Source of the DNA: Gonocerus acuteangulatus
Lineage: Eukaryota > Arthropoda > Insecta > Hemiptera > Coreidae
Direction: 5' to 3'
Length of the DNA stretch: 64,000 nucleotides
Assembly: GCA_946811695.1 (NCBI GenBank)
Contig: OX328128.1
Coordinates: 25,700,701-25,764,700, forward strand
Part shown: in pieces, positions 11,753-24,000 of the stretch
Numbering within the stretch: position 1 is the stretch's first letter
How the letters are laid out: each line of letters begins with the position of its first letter
Notes under the pieces: generated by a model
The model's database searches: none
What the model saw: the letters and a program-made list of their open reading frames with translations, nothing else
Told to the model about the DNA's origin: nothing
Position numbers and translations under genes: made by a program

Positions 11753-13609
11753 TATACATATACAAATTTGAACCACCGTTATTTTCGGTCTCTAGGGGTT
11801 CTGAAACGCGAAATTTTTTAGTCGGCACTTCCGGATTGTTTCATTGTATCAACCCTATAAGCGGGGTTCCTCCCTATGGGGGAGGGAGGAACCGCACTAA
11901 AAAGAATAATTATAAAAGTCCAGCTATTGTTAATTTTCTATTGTGAATGAATTTTTCTCTTTTGCTTTTTACAGTAATTATTTTACTTAATTTTAACTCT
12001 TAGTTTATTTGTTTTTTTTTTTTTTATTTATCTTAAATTACTATGTTACAGGGCTTATCCTCTCCTTCCAAAGAGAAATCAACCAACAAAATGCAACACC
12101 GATCATCTGTATTCTAACCACAAAAGTATTTCAAGTTTAAAAGTCAGCATAATTTACAAGAGTAACCAGACATGGATTGTCAGCCTTGGAAAATCAGCTT
12201 CCCGTCTTTATGAAGTGAGCATAAATAAAGACGACTGTAACTGCCAGTTAGTTTGTAGAGAGTGCTCTTTTTGTGTACATTATCTAAGGTGCGCTTGCAT
12301 AGAATCGTCCATAAAATGGATCATGTGCGGACATATTCATTCCGTCGGGAGATTTCTGAAGGCGCAGCAAACGTCCTTAATAACAGAGGAAGTTCAAGGA
12401 CAAGACTTGGAGTTTACGACTTATAATGACAACAATGTTATGTCTGAAGTAATAATGGATGAGATAAATGACGATATCCTGATTGACACTGTTACCGAAA
12501 CCGTAACAACCTCGGAATTCGATCCAACTATTCCATCAGTAACAGCTGGTGATCAAATGACAGATGAAAGATGTAATTCAATTTCTGAGGGTCTTTCAAA
12601 TGGGTCTATTTCTTTAGAAATAATCTCAAATGAGAGAGATGCAAATGACGAATCTTTCAAAGAGCTTTCCTTTAATGATAATCTCCCTAATTTAGATGTT
12701 GCTTCAGAAGTAATCATAGATGATAGCGATTCAAAACAGAAGAATAAAAAATTAAAACAAAATACCGATATTTCACTAAAAATAACTCTTTCAAAAGGGG
12801 AACCTCCTACAAAAAAGGTTAAAACTACAAAACGTAAACACTTACCGAAAGATAATATTCTTTCATCAGAACAAACCCGTGAGAAATCGAGTAATGCTTT
12901 AAAGAAGAAAAAATCGTCAAAGCACAACAGCTGTCCAGAGAATAATTCTTCGGTTTCTGAAGAAAGAATTGTTGAAGTAATGAAGAAAAAATCTCGGAAA
13001 CATAAAAAGTCTTCTAAAACTGATGTCTCTCTTCCAATAGAAATACCCAAGAACGAGAACGAAATTTTATTCAAGAAAAAACATTCGCTTGACAGTAATT
13101 CTAATATTTCCACACCGATGCAAAACATTTCAACTAAGAATGATATTTTAGTGAAGAAAAAATCATTAAAACAAGATCATTCGTCTTCAAATATGCCAGC
13201 ATCTATAGAAAAACCTGCAAAGAAAAGAGATCACAAAAAGAACAAATCGTTAGTGCAAAATTCCTTACCGAACAATATTTCTAAAACGACTGCACCCTTG
13301 GAATTGACTGTAAATAAGAGGGGAGTATTGAAAAAGGAAAAATCGTTGAAACGAATTTCTTTGCCAAACAAAGTTTCAAAAGTGCCTGTTCCATTAGAAA
13401 CGACTGTGAATAAGGGGGATCTCTCAAGAAAGGATACACCTCCCAAAAAAGATAAATTAAATAGGTTGAAAGAACAAACTTTTAAGAAGTTTGCAAAATT
13501 GCTTAAGACAATCGAGACACAAGAAGAATTAGAATTGCTCACAAAGTCTATTCCAGCTTATCGTTTGAATGAAAAAGTAAAAAAAATGTCCTCTACAATA
13601 GGATCATAA
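5303..13609 (+). CDS. C2H2 finger - MULE transposase - SWIM chimeric protein (two exons)
   Basis: Exon 1 is 5303-8082 and exon 2 is 12052-13609. The donor AG|GTAATT and the acceptor TTACAG|G join in phase 2 with an open frame throughout, giving about 1445 residues. Domains: five C2H2 fingers (about residues 4-25, 36-57, 67-88, 100-120, 141-162); an acidic/Lys-rich linker; three more fingers (about 399-480); a Cys/His domain (about 515-590, with FCCHRSG and HLGHSHD), like the DNA-binding module of MULE proteins; a MULE-type DDE core (about 700-810: VCFDWIKAID, FMCDIADYIFDAW, CNWHLDNAW); then a SWIM finger (about 1007-1020, CAC...CGH) and a Lys/Ser-rich tail with repeated KKKSLK-like units. No terminal repeats flank it and an intron splits the transposase from SWIM, so I infer a domesticated gene, likely nuclear and DNA-binding. 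Whether it is catalytically active is unknown. AATAAA lies just after the stop. Confidence 0.85.
8108..8213 (+). repeat. SINE family 1, 5'-truncated tail
   Basis: Only the body and tail remain (AAGGCATCACCCCTATCCTG through ATGGACGTTAAAATTTAAAT). It lies 25 bases inside the intron, directly downstream of the exon 1 donor of the zinc-finger gene. Confidence 0.85.
8458..8630 (-). repeat. SINE family 1, minus copy with long T-run
   Basis: Reads in reverse: tail at the left (GGTTACCATCCTCTTCTAGG), a T-run of about 40 at 8499-8540, then the head GTGGGAATCGAAC and GCACTCACGCCCACCGGGCC. The T-run is an expansion of the A-rich joint seen in other copies. Confidence 0.85.
8928..9745 (-). repeat. SINE family 1, minus copy split by a LINE fragment
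   Basis: The tail and body lie at about 8928-9090 (CACCCTTTTCTAGCCAGGAT, then a decayed joint). The head lies at about 9658-9745 (CCCCTAGTGGGAATCGAACC, CACAACCACCGGGCC). The two parts are complementary pieces of one copy, so the sequence between them was inserted later. Confidence 0.75.
9091..9657 (+). pseudogene. Non-LTR retrotransposon 3' fragment
   Basis: The frame at 9121-9537 ends with the C-terminal signature common to many LINE ORF2 proteins: FEKSFVTQATSLWNSLPLSV then STNLETFKSRLFHHF, followed by a stop and a short AT-rich 3' UTR. No reverse transcriptase motifs remain, so it is a 5'-truncated copy. It sits inside a minus-strand SINE, in an intron of the zinc-finger gene. Clade not assigned. 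Confidence 0.75.
9764..10290. repeat. Unclassified dispersed repeat, split by a SINE
   Basis: Starts AACTAGCTGTTACCCGG and ends near a TATATATAGAT stretch. It is interrupted at 9860-10084 by SINE family 2. A second, inverted fragment of the same repeat is at about 44462-44600 (AACAGCTAGTT and the GTATCAAGA and ACGGTGTG blocks are shared). No coding capacity seen. Confidence 0.6.
9860..10084 (+). repeat. SINE family 2 with poly(A) and perfect target duplication
   Basis: tRNA-like head GGGTCTCCCGTGGTCTAATG with B-box GGTGGGTTCGATCCCCACC, a short body ending GATGTCGGCGCTAATGACC and GATGCGCCGT, then about 60 A. The host word ATCAAATAAC is present at both sides (9850-9859 and 10085-10094), so the ends are exact. 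Relatives: 52308-52443, 58548-58762 and a tail at 62927-62991. Confidence 0.92.
10356..11900 (+). mobile_element. HINE-1 element (Helitron-like, non-autonomous)
   Basis: The 5' end is TCCGATTCGCAGGAACTGCG, followed by an internal TTAGCACGGTTCC. The 3' end is a perfect 11-bp hairpin GGTTCCTCCCT/AGGGAGGAACC, then GCACTAA. A (TA)n run lies at about 11720-11745. The 3' terminus is roughly the inverse of the internal 5' motif, matching asymmetric terminal inverted repeats of Helentron-associated elements (DINE-1 type). It codes for nothing. A block of about 350 bp is duplicated in tandem (about 10745-11080 and 11095-11410). It lies in the intron of the zinc-finger gene, ending about 150 bp before its exon 2. 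Confidence 0.8.
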
Positions 13610-14534
13610 TCAAAATAAATCTCTTATACAGGATTTTATAATTCAACGTTAAAATTATAGTTTGATATAGTTTTACCATTCTCGACCGAGCACATTTAGT
13701 CTAATGTTCATAAGTGTCGTGTACATTAAAAAAAAAAAAAAATCATTAATATGCAGTGTTTCTTGTGGAGATTTCAGTGCAAAACTAACTAAAATTCATA
13801 AAAAGCAAACTTATAATTGATCAAAATTTCTGTAGTATATATAGCCTTTTTTTATGAAATTATTTAGGCTGATGATTTTAGTATTTTTATTACATTCACA
13901 GGAAAAAAATTAATTTTAAAAATTTTGCAATATAATATTGCTGCAATAAAAAAATTGAATTGTTACTGCTATATAATACAGTAGTGTATTATGTTAAATT
14001 CATGGTTTCAAAAAATTTTCCTTTTTTTTTATGAATTATCTTAAAACTGCGTTTGATGATAATTCATTAAAAAATAGACATGATAAAGCTTCTTTGTTAT
14101 TAATTTCTCTTACAAAATTCGTATCTATTTAAAGATATAAATATAAGTATGAAAGCTTAATTAAATATTTTATAAGTATGTATTCTATTATAATTTATAT
14201 GAAAAGATAAGTCATTGTAATAATTGTATATATGTAAATAATGTATATTTTGTAATTTTATGTATAAATACTTCTACAGCGTTGTAAATAAGTAAAGAGA
14301 ATATTTAAAAAACTATCCGAAATGTTACTATAAAAGAAAAATCTATTTGTATTTAAAAGAAAAGAATAATTGTGCATAATTTTCAATAAATTGTTTATAT
14401 TTTTAATAAGTTTTACTTTACTCTTACCTGAGTAATAATTCAATGAGTATTTGCTCCTATCATGAGAATTTCTGAGGATCTTTCATGTACATGACATTAA
14501 AAATGTTTTAATTCTGAAAAACATTTTTTTTGTT
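13610..14534. other. 3' flank of the zinc-finger gene
   Basis: Very AT-rich sequence with several AATAAA-like words (the first at about 13614) and no coding signal. Probably 3' UTR then intergenic sequence. Confidence 0.5.
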
Positions 14535-15352
14535 CGCGTTTCCTTCACCCCTTCACAGAGAGAAAGCCCGCTTATGATGGCGCAATCCAGCGGTACGAAT
14601 GAGATATTACCTTTTTTCAGAACCCTTGGGTCCTACCTGTGGTTCAAATTTGTCTCTTCGGTCTCTAGCAGCATCCTCAAAAATGTTCCGATTTTGATGA
14701 AAAGTACGAAAATACTTTGCCTCAAATGAAAGGTCCGGTATGTTAACACTAGAATTCGCCTACCAAAGTACTGTTTTTTGCAAAATGCATGTGAAAAAAA
14801 TCTTAGCATAGGCTTCCAGTTACACCTTTTATAGGTAATTTGACATGGAAAAACAAATGAAACATTTTCATAGGACATATCTATAACTTCTTGAAAAGTG
14901 GAAAAAACTAGAATTTTGTTTTGATTATTCCAATATGATGGGCTGATATGGGATTAACTAATTTTCTAGGCATTTGACATTTATTCAAATTAAGACTTTA
15001 AAAGTTTGGATACATTTGGTGTTGAGGGAATATTAGAAAACAAAATTTTATAAACAGACAAGAGCAGTTTTTGCATATCTTTTTAAAGATCTTGGAAAAT
15101 ATGTAAGTGGAAGGCAACCATTCGCAAGCTTTCTGAATTTTCTACGAAAAGTGGTTTTTAAGTAATTTTTGATAGATCGATCTCTCAGAAAAATTGATGC
15201 TTAAAATTCAAAAGTGTTGATTTCATTGAACGGTTATTTGTCTAAGTTTTTGTTTCTCAAACAAAATAAAATCAAAACGAAAGATTAACTGTTTCTATTC
15301 TAAGCTTTCCAAATGACTCAAGAGATAAGAACAGAAAAGCGTGAACGTCAGG
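14535..15352 (-). mobile_element. Diverged HINE-1 copy
   Basis: Reads in reverse. The left end resembles the HINE 3' hairpin region (GCGTTTCCTTCACCCC, AAGCCCGCTTATGATG). The right end resembles the 5' terminus (CGTGAACGTCAGGC before a T-run) with the family words TTTCTATTCTAAGCTTTCCA and GATAAGAACAG. Interior matches include GGTTCAAATTTGTCTCTTCG. Confidence 0.65.
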
Positions 15353-17241
15353 CTTTTTTTTGAGGTCACACTGACCCAGGGTCTGTGTTTTTAAGGAAAT
15401 ATGGTCCATACTGTAATCTGATTTAATAATATTCTTCATACATAGTATTAATATGCAGTTAAATGGTTTAACTGCAAGCAATTTCACTATTTTTCACACA
15501 TTTGTCGATACCTCATCAGTACCTGATTCCATGCGGCTCTTGTCCTTGGTACCCTGAGCAGGCCTTAATAATGGGCGATGCTCTTCTTTTTTAAATTAAT
15601 ACGACTTTTACTTGGATTTATAAAACAATTTATGTAATGACGCACCACAATATGTGGTGAGCCGACTAGGATTTTGGTCAAGAACATGTTAAGGGAAAGA
15701 TAAAATTGAAAAATATCACATTAAATAATTTATTTTTAGTTTGAGACACATTTCATAAACTTATTTCTAAATATTTTTGGTATCGGTAAATAATTTAAAA
15801 AAAATATGGATTATTTCAAATCTAATTAAGACCTCTTTATAATAATAAATACATTTTTGTAGCAGCCATTAGTAATAAACTATTCATTTACTAATTTCAA
15901 GTAAAAACTATTCTCATCATCACAATTTACACATAAACATTTTGAACAATGACCAATTATGCTCAAAGACTAATATAACTAAGACAATGACTGACAACTA
16001 AATATGTAATAAATTTATTAAGACCACTTATAATTATTTGTCATATTAAAAATGTAATATTCCAAGCAAAGGGCATGACGCCTGAAGCTAAGAAGTGGCA
16101 GTGGAAATCGGATACATCGAAATCAACATTCAACGCTTACACACTACCGCAAAACAATTAAGTGCAAACCAATTAAAATTAACAATTGTCCTTTATATTA
16201 ATTATGAGTTATGTAATTCCTTCAGATATATCATAACTGCAACTAAACGCAAGTAATGTTCAATAAGTAGTAAGTACTCCATGAATGTAATTTCATATAA
16301 TTTGATGTTAATATGAGTAAATGAGTGTTGTAAACTTATTAAAGTGTCTAGAAAAAGATATATAAGAACTAAGAAAAAACATAAAATAGCCTTAACAGTA
16401 CGGTCACAACCATAACAACTATAATAAAATTTTAAGATACAAGATAAAGATTGCGAGTTAAGTAAGGGCTATTTTCGAATCTTCAACTATAACAAAGGAT
16501 TTTAATTTAACCTTCGCAACCCGGAGAAGGGTGTTTCCCCAATCCAGGGATCATTTTTATTTATTTATTCTTTTGACTACCCATTGATTCAAAATCAACA
16601 TTAACAATATCTTAAGATATCAGAGATATAATTATCTAACACATTTTATCATCATTGGAAAAAAATAAATACACTTCTGAGATTTACCATTAACTAGTAT
16701 GGACAACATATATTTTACCAGTCCATTTACTCTCCTCCATTTTATTTATTGTTCTAGAAGAATTAATAACTTATTAAAAATAATTTTATTTATTTATCCG
16801 GATTAATAAATAAAATGGAGGAAAGAAAATCAGATAAGCTGAGGCTGGATAAAATAAGACAATATCCTTAGTTAATAGTAAATGGATCAGAAAAAAGTTA
16901 AAATGATAATTGCTATAGCCGCAACATTGTAAAATAAGAGGTGAAAATATAAGGTTGAGGAAACTAGTAACATGAAAGTTATTTGTAACTAAATAATAAA
17001 CGTATTTTACTTTCGGCCATCAGAATGAAGTAGAACAAAGGTATTATTGAAAAATGTACCAACTTTAAGATTGATACAAGGTTTAAAAGACCAAAATATT
17101 TCAAGCACTGACAATATAGTAAGTTAAGTTGAATAGAGAGCAAATTCTGATATTTATATAAGTATACAAATGAACACACACACGCACACATATATATTCA
17201 ATCAACCCATTTAGCATGGGTTCTTAGATAACTCAGAACTA
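15353..17241. other. AT-rich intergenic stretch, small palindrome only
   Basis: No gene seen. A short inverted repeat with arms TCCATTTTATTTATT (about 16737) and AATAAATAAAATGGA (about 16803) could form a hairpin. Confidence 0.45.
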
Positions 17242-17825
17242 TAGCGTGTTCAGATGGACAGAAAAGTTCAATTCCGCATATGTAAAATTTTGAGGAGATA
17301 TTCTCGATGGTTCCAACATTTGCAAACTCCCATTTCAAGGAACACCACGATACGCGAAACATTATGAAAACTGATTATGTATCGTTTAAGACTAGGGAAG
17401 GCTTTGAGAGGTTAGACAAAGGAAATGGAGTGTCTAATATCTATCAATACTTTGCCAAAGCTACGACTAAAAACGTTTTAAACCTCCTAGAGATAAGGTT
17501 ATAACATAGATAATTTTGTACCGATAATTTCTTGCAGGGGGAATATAGGCCACGCCCTTTTCCCCCCAACTAAACCATCTATTTGAACAGGCTATAGCTT
17601 AAATTGTTTTTAGCCTTAGCTTTGATAAAAATTAAACAGTATCTCACTTGCCTGACCTTCCAAAGCCTTCCCAGGTCCTAAATGAGATATAATCAGTTTT
17701 TACTGAGTTTAATGTAGCGTGTTGTTCATTGTAATAGAAATGCAAATGACGGAACCGTCGGGAATATTTCCCTCAGAATTTCACGCATGCAAGATTAGAA
17801 CTATTCCATCCAACTGAACGGGCTA
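17242..17825. mobile_element. Long-palindrome MITE, family T, copy 1
   Basis: Ends TAGCGTGTTCAG and CTGAACGGGCTA are inverse, flanked by TA on both sides, so a TA target duplication is likely. Near-complementary arms run most of the way in (GATATTCTCGATGGTTCC against CCGTCGGGAATATTTCC). Relatives: 29179-29736, 31754-32357 and 38510-38910. TA duplication suggests Tc1/mariner mobilisation; there is no transposase. Confidence 0.75.
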
Positions 17826-18008
17826 TAAACATAAGTATGATCACTATAGGTCTCTAGTGGCCTAACAACATTTTGTGCTATAAATGTTCGAAATCAAAAC
17901 AATAGTGAGTGGAGTTAGAGCTCTATGTATTAATCAAATTCCCACTTCTTAGCTATAATGGTCTTAACACATTTTTCATATATACAATAACAGGTACAAA
18001 TTCATGAA

Positions 18009-18014
18009 TTTATT
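18009..18014 (-). promoter_or_regulatory. Candidate poly(A) signal of UBE2J1
   Basis: AATAAA on the minus strand, about 62 bp after the UBE2J1 stop codon. Position and sequence fit a cleavage/polyadenylation signal. Confidence 0.5.
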
Positions 18015-18075
18015 TGGTATAAAAAAGTTTCTCCTTCCAACAAAGGCCAGTAAATAATAAATCGGATGCCTGATT

Positions 18076-21000
18076 TTACAATAAAAAGAGCCTTCTATAA
18101 ACAAGGAACGAAATAGCCATGACAATTAAAGCGATTAGAATATTACAAGTTTTATCACTGAGTGAAAGACTTGAAATTTGAAGTGTTTCATCGTGAACTG
18201 ACAAATGCTCATCTCGAGGCTGAGAAGTGCTGCCGATTGTAGCGACATTTTGATCAGGTTCTTCAATGTTCTCTGGTTCTTTGGTGATTGCAGTATCTTC
18301 GCCCTGATAATTGAAATATATGAAAATAAAGATATAACTGTATTAAAACAAAATAATACACAACTAAGCACAGTCCTCTGTGGCTTGGTCAGTTCATGGC
18401 AGATTGTTGAGAAATATTCATAAACCACCTTATATCAATAGAAATTCAAGGTGGAAGAACCATCTAAAATTAATAAATTAGGTAAAATTCACAATACTTT
18501 CAAAAGTAATGTTTCAAAACATAAATTTCTATATCTTCTGGCTACATAGTGTGCTGATTGTGATGAAATAAAAATTAAATTTTGAGATAAGTTAATTCAT
18601 TTGATTTTATTTTCTGAATAAAATATGATTTATAGTTTAAAACGCAAAAATGAGAAGAAAAAAAAAATACTTGCCTTAAATACAACACTCTTAATCAATT
18701 GTGATTCTGCATCTGAAACTGACTGGGTATTATGTCCGAGTAAATTGCTTATTGATCCGCACTTGTGGCATTTCCAACTTCTTGATCTACAAACAAATAA
18801 AAGTAACACAATCTATTTAGAAATTAATACAAAAATAGGGTTTATGGAATAAATAAATACATATTGACTTAAAAAAAAGTTATGGACTTCGGTATTGACT
18901 TTGTCACAATTTTCTTCACCAACATTTCACTAGTGAGGCAGTTAGCTTCCTCAGGAGAAGGATAATGAATGAACCGCCTGGTTCATCTGGTAGGAGTATC
19001 TGTTTTCATGAAGTTCCATGGGGATATTCTGTTCTTCCATGATTCCGATTGGTTACACCTAGATTGGCTCGATTTCCTTCCTTCTTTTCTCCCTGGATTT
19101 AATGACTGGTTACAGTAATTGCCTTAATTTATCACCATCTTCTTGCTACTATTCTCTGGTTGTCTCACTATTTCAAGAGCTTCTCTAATCGCTCTTCGTA
19201 GTTTTCAATTCTTCCCAGAATGTTTACTTTATCAAATTGGATAACGTGAGTGGGTTTGTAATAATGTTCCGCTTATTGTTACGGCTAATTGCCATTTTTA
19301 AAATTCTTCATACGTTCTGAAATTATTGTACAAACTAATCTTCATGTTTGCCTAATATATTCTTTTGCATAAGAATAAGTGATAATGTAAATTCCCGGTA
19401 TTTTCAGTTGTAAATTATCCCTAGGGTTATTCACCATTTAGTTGATTTTTCGGTCAAAGATAAAAACTGTCTTGATATAATATTTCTTTAAAGTTTTGGC
19501 AATCTTCTCTGTTGTCCCTTTCACGTACAACAGAATTATTTTTTTCTTGTTTGGATTTTCCTGAACTCGCTTTTCAAGCAAAGTACTTTCTAGGGTGGGT
19601 GGTGATGAGAAACTGTGTTTAAATATCTATTAGTATGAGTGGGTTTTCTGAAAACTGCATGTTTCAACTGCCTACCAATCTTCTCTAGCCAGGAAGGCAA
19701 CATCCTGTCACCTTGGATCTCCATCTTGAACATTATATTCTTGAGTATGTTATTTATGTGTTCAAAGATTTCTTCTAATGCCTCCTTTCTGTGAGGCCAA
19801 ACAACGAACGTGTTATCAACATACCTGAAACAATGACTTGGTTTCCACTTCACCGATGATCTACCACATATCTTTCTGCTGCCAGTGGGCTGAGTGGTGA
19901 GCCCATACTTGCGTCTTCTATCTGTTTGTAATACTTCCCATCAAACAGGACGTGTGTTAATTTCAAACAGAGCTCTGCCAATTTTACTCCTTCATTGGTT
20001 TAAGTATCTGTTATCGTGTGGTTCCGGGGGTGTAGTCAGTTCTTATTTGATTCCAATTGGCCGGTTCCACTCTTGTTCGATCCTGATTGGTGAGTTGCAG
20101 CGATTGGCTAGTCTTCCTTTCTTCTTTGGCTTGCCTTCCTTCAAAAAAAGGTTGTGTGTCTATTAAAAATAAAATGTTTTTTGGCTGCTTCTTAGAATAT
20201 TTTTTCAGCAAATATATGAACTCATAATAATGGGATAGGTGTATGCAGATACTATGTTTTTCGTCCAAGTATATACAATCAGCTGACTAAAATGAACCAT
20301 TTTTAAGTTCATAAACACTACATTTATTTTTTACAAAGGTAAATTACACCGACAAAACTCATACCTGATGTAAAAAAAGTTAAAAATTTATTTGGTATAA
20401 AATGATAAGTACAACACAGACCGCATTTTAGTTCAAAACAGGTTAAAAGATGTGATCTTTTATAGGGATATCTACAATCTCCAATTCTTGCACTCATATT
20501 TGGAATCAAAGGCCGGCGTTTTATCTTCCTATGCAAAAAAATATGTATTTTCGGAATTAATAAAATTTATATTATTATATTCAAGTTACTCATTACAACA
20601 AAACAGAATGTGTAGTGTGGCCATATTACATTATTCTATGAGAAAAACATATTTCATACCAACTATGAAAAATATGGAGTTACTTAACCCTGTTCGAGCC
20701 AAGCAATGTGGACTAGAATTTATATCAAACAGAAAAGGACTAGCATTAGAGCCAAACAGCCAGGGAGCAGACTTTCACGCAAGCCCAACCAAACCCAGTC
20801 TGCCCTCCATCTGGCTATTACGTTTATCTCCTAATTCGGCGAATGTCCCTTCCTTTTTTTAGGCTGAAATAGAGGCAGAAGATTGTTTTTCATATGTACA
20901 TCTAATTGTTTAGAAATTCCTACTTTATTATTTGAAAAATAAGATACTGTAGAGATATTTTATTCTTGACCATATGGCACACTATACAAAAGATGTGGTC

Positions 21001-24000
21001 AGTACTACGCTCCGGCCAACTTATTTTCGCCTTTACAGGTACTCATGAAATTAATTAATGGCTGTGTGGGTGTAGGGACAGACTGGGACCCTGAATCTAA
21101 CCCTAGAATGATGACACTAGAAGATAAAATCTTTAGTGCGCGCCTGAGTTTTAAATTCAGAACCTCCATTATAATATTACTCGAGAGCTCTACAGCTGAG
21201 CTAACCTCGTCACCCAAATAAATCATCATCATCATTAACCTTATAAGGGACAGACAATTTATACGTATAAACTGCTAAAAAAGAAATGATGCTATTTTAC
21301 ATTAAAGTTTGTCAAGGGTCGTGGGTTCGATTCCCATTAGGGGTGGTGGTTTTTAATTCGAAAAAAGAAAAGCATCACCCCTATCCTGCCTAAAAAGGGT
21401 GGTAACCTATAGATAACCCGCCCTAAAATTCGTAATTAATAATAAATGGACGTTAAAATTTAAATTAAATTAAAGTTTGTAATTTTAATGTAAACTATTA
21501 CAATTCACATTTTATAGAAAAGATAAAATAGACAAAACTTACTTCCGGGCTAGAAGTTTCCTCTCCTCGGATGTATAGTCAAGAGAACCAATAGTACCTT
21601 TTCCTGGCGTAGGCATGAATGCTATCAAGGCAAGAAGAGCAGTTCGAATCGACCAAGAAGGAATCCATGTTTCTGGATGGTGACCAGAAATACTCAAACA
21701 TATTTTCTTGTTAACTTCAAATCGTCCATTGGGCTGTAATAATTATCATTGATTAAAAAATTGATTTTATTCAAGTAAAATACACCAAAGGTTCTTAAAA
21801 TGCAAAGAGTCAAACTAATCTCTGAGATAATTTTGTTATGCTACTGATGCAAAGGCAGTAAATAGTATAAATGAAGTATTATTAAAATAGTAAATATTGG
21901 CAAAGTAATAATATTCTTAAGATAAATTTAATTCTGGCTTGTAATTTGCAGACCTGCCACTAAAAAAATACATTAATCACAATGATTAAGTGAATCTATA
22001 ATTTGTTGGTGGTAACTAGTGGATTGAGATGGCTGATATACAGCCACAATAATGATAGAGTTTTTATTCTATATATGGTTAAGGCGTGAGCTCTTAACAC
22101 TCCGTGCCAAAGGTCGTGGGTTTGATTCCCACAAGGGATTGTGGCTTTTCTTTCGAAAAAAGAAAAGGCATCACCTCTATCCTGGCTAGAAAAGGGTGGT
22201 AACCTATAGATAACCCGTCCTAAAATTCGTAGTTAATAATAAATGGACGTTAAAATTTAAATAAATAAATATTCTATATATAAAGGTTTTAATTCATTGT
22301 AATAGATAATATTTAATAATTAATGAAAAATAGATACTCAGTGGGTAGTTTCGGTATAAACAGGGTGTATTAATGGGGCAAGATAATGACAATCCTCCAG
22401 GGATGAAACTAGATAAAAAATGTAGTTCAACACCACCAAACACACATTTCTATCTTACTCTGTTCCAGACATATGCTGTTCAAAAGGTTCTTTAGAAAAA
22501 AAACACGTGTTTTTTGTAGTACAACTCCAAATTTCTCTTCTTGTGCACATTTAACCAGAAGGTTTTATTAATTTCTACTTTTTGAATTGATATTGCGGTT
22601 TGAATGAGATACTTATGAACATTGGATGTGCTCAAACCTTAAATATAATTTAATGCTGATTTAAAAAATGTAATGAAACGTTGAAAACAAATGTGCACAA
22701 ACAGAGAAAATTGGAGTTGTACTACAGAAACACAGTTTTTGTCTGAAGAACATTTAGATGTCTGGAACGAAGTGAAATAGAGATGTGGGTTTTGTGGCGT
22801 TGAACTACATTTTTCCCCCGGAGTACAGCTTTTGCTGTAGGAGTTGTTTCTCGGACTTTGGAAATCCATCCTCTGAGGGCGCTGTTAGAGTGAAGAGAAT
22901 ACTAAGGTATCTCAAAGGTACAGAGAACCTGGGGATTGTATATAAATCAAACAGTGAAAGTGTCCTCACTGGATATAGTGATGCCGACTTGGGATCACTT
23001 TTTTTATTTTTTATGTGTTTTTTTTATCGTATTCGTGTTTAGTGCATCAAAATGCGTTATTGTTCAAAATTTGAAAGAAATCGGTTTGGAGGGCGGGAAC
23101 TGCATTTTTACCAGAGATGTTTTAACCGGAAGGTCTTCCACAGGCGTTCTATGTCGTTTTGCTGGAGGCCCAATTTCATGGATGAGTTCAAGGCAAACCT
23201 GTGTGGCTATTTCCACAACCGAGGCAGAATTGATGGCTGCCAGTGAAGCTGCTCGGGAAATGATTTGGCTACGAAGGATGTTTGAAGAGTTGCTTCCTGA
23301 AGGCTTAAGGATTGTTCCTACGCTGTTTGTCGACAACGAAGCTGCCATTAAGATTGCCAAGAACCCAGAATTTCATCGTCGTACAAAGCACATTCGTATC
23401 AAACATTTTTTTGTTCGAGAAGTGGTCCAAGAAGAGATTCTACAGATAAAATCAATCTCGTCAGAAGATCAGTTGGCAGACCTATTTACGAAGGCACTTC
23501 CCAAACCAAGATTGAAAATCTTAATTAACCTGATTGGACTTATGTGTTAATTTTGTTCATTTTTGTGTGTTAAATATCTGTTCAATGAGGGGGAGTGTTG
23601 AAATTCATTGAAAGATTTATCAATATGTTATTTATTTATTTGTTTTTGTCACCTGTCTATAAAAGAATTGATTAAGCCATATGAAGTTGAAATGTAATAC
23701 TTTCCTTTCTAACAGTTAAAAATACAATTAATATTTTTGCTCACAGAATTTCATTCTTTTAAAGTTTAAAACACAATATTTTCATTATCTTGTGATACAC
23801 CCTGTATATGCATAATTTTGGTATAAAACATAAAAATGAGTCTTAATGGAATATACTCATTAAGCCTATGAAAGGCAGACTTCCAAGTCTGAACACTTGT
23901 TACTGATCTGTTGCCTATTTTAAAGTAAAGTGAGATCATTTATTTTTAGCTTTACAGTTGATTGACATAAGCACTGGGTCTATGATGAAATAGATAGAGG

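Noticed and set aside
12553..13128. 191-codon minus frame over the tail of the zinc-finger gene
   Set aside because: It is a shadow of the Lys/Ser-rich plus-strand coding exon (Phe/Ser-rich on the reverse).
20452..20862. 136-codon plus frame
   Set aside because: No motif, it lies in an intron of UBE2J1 on the opposite strand, and composition is like the surrounding non-coding DNA.
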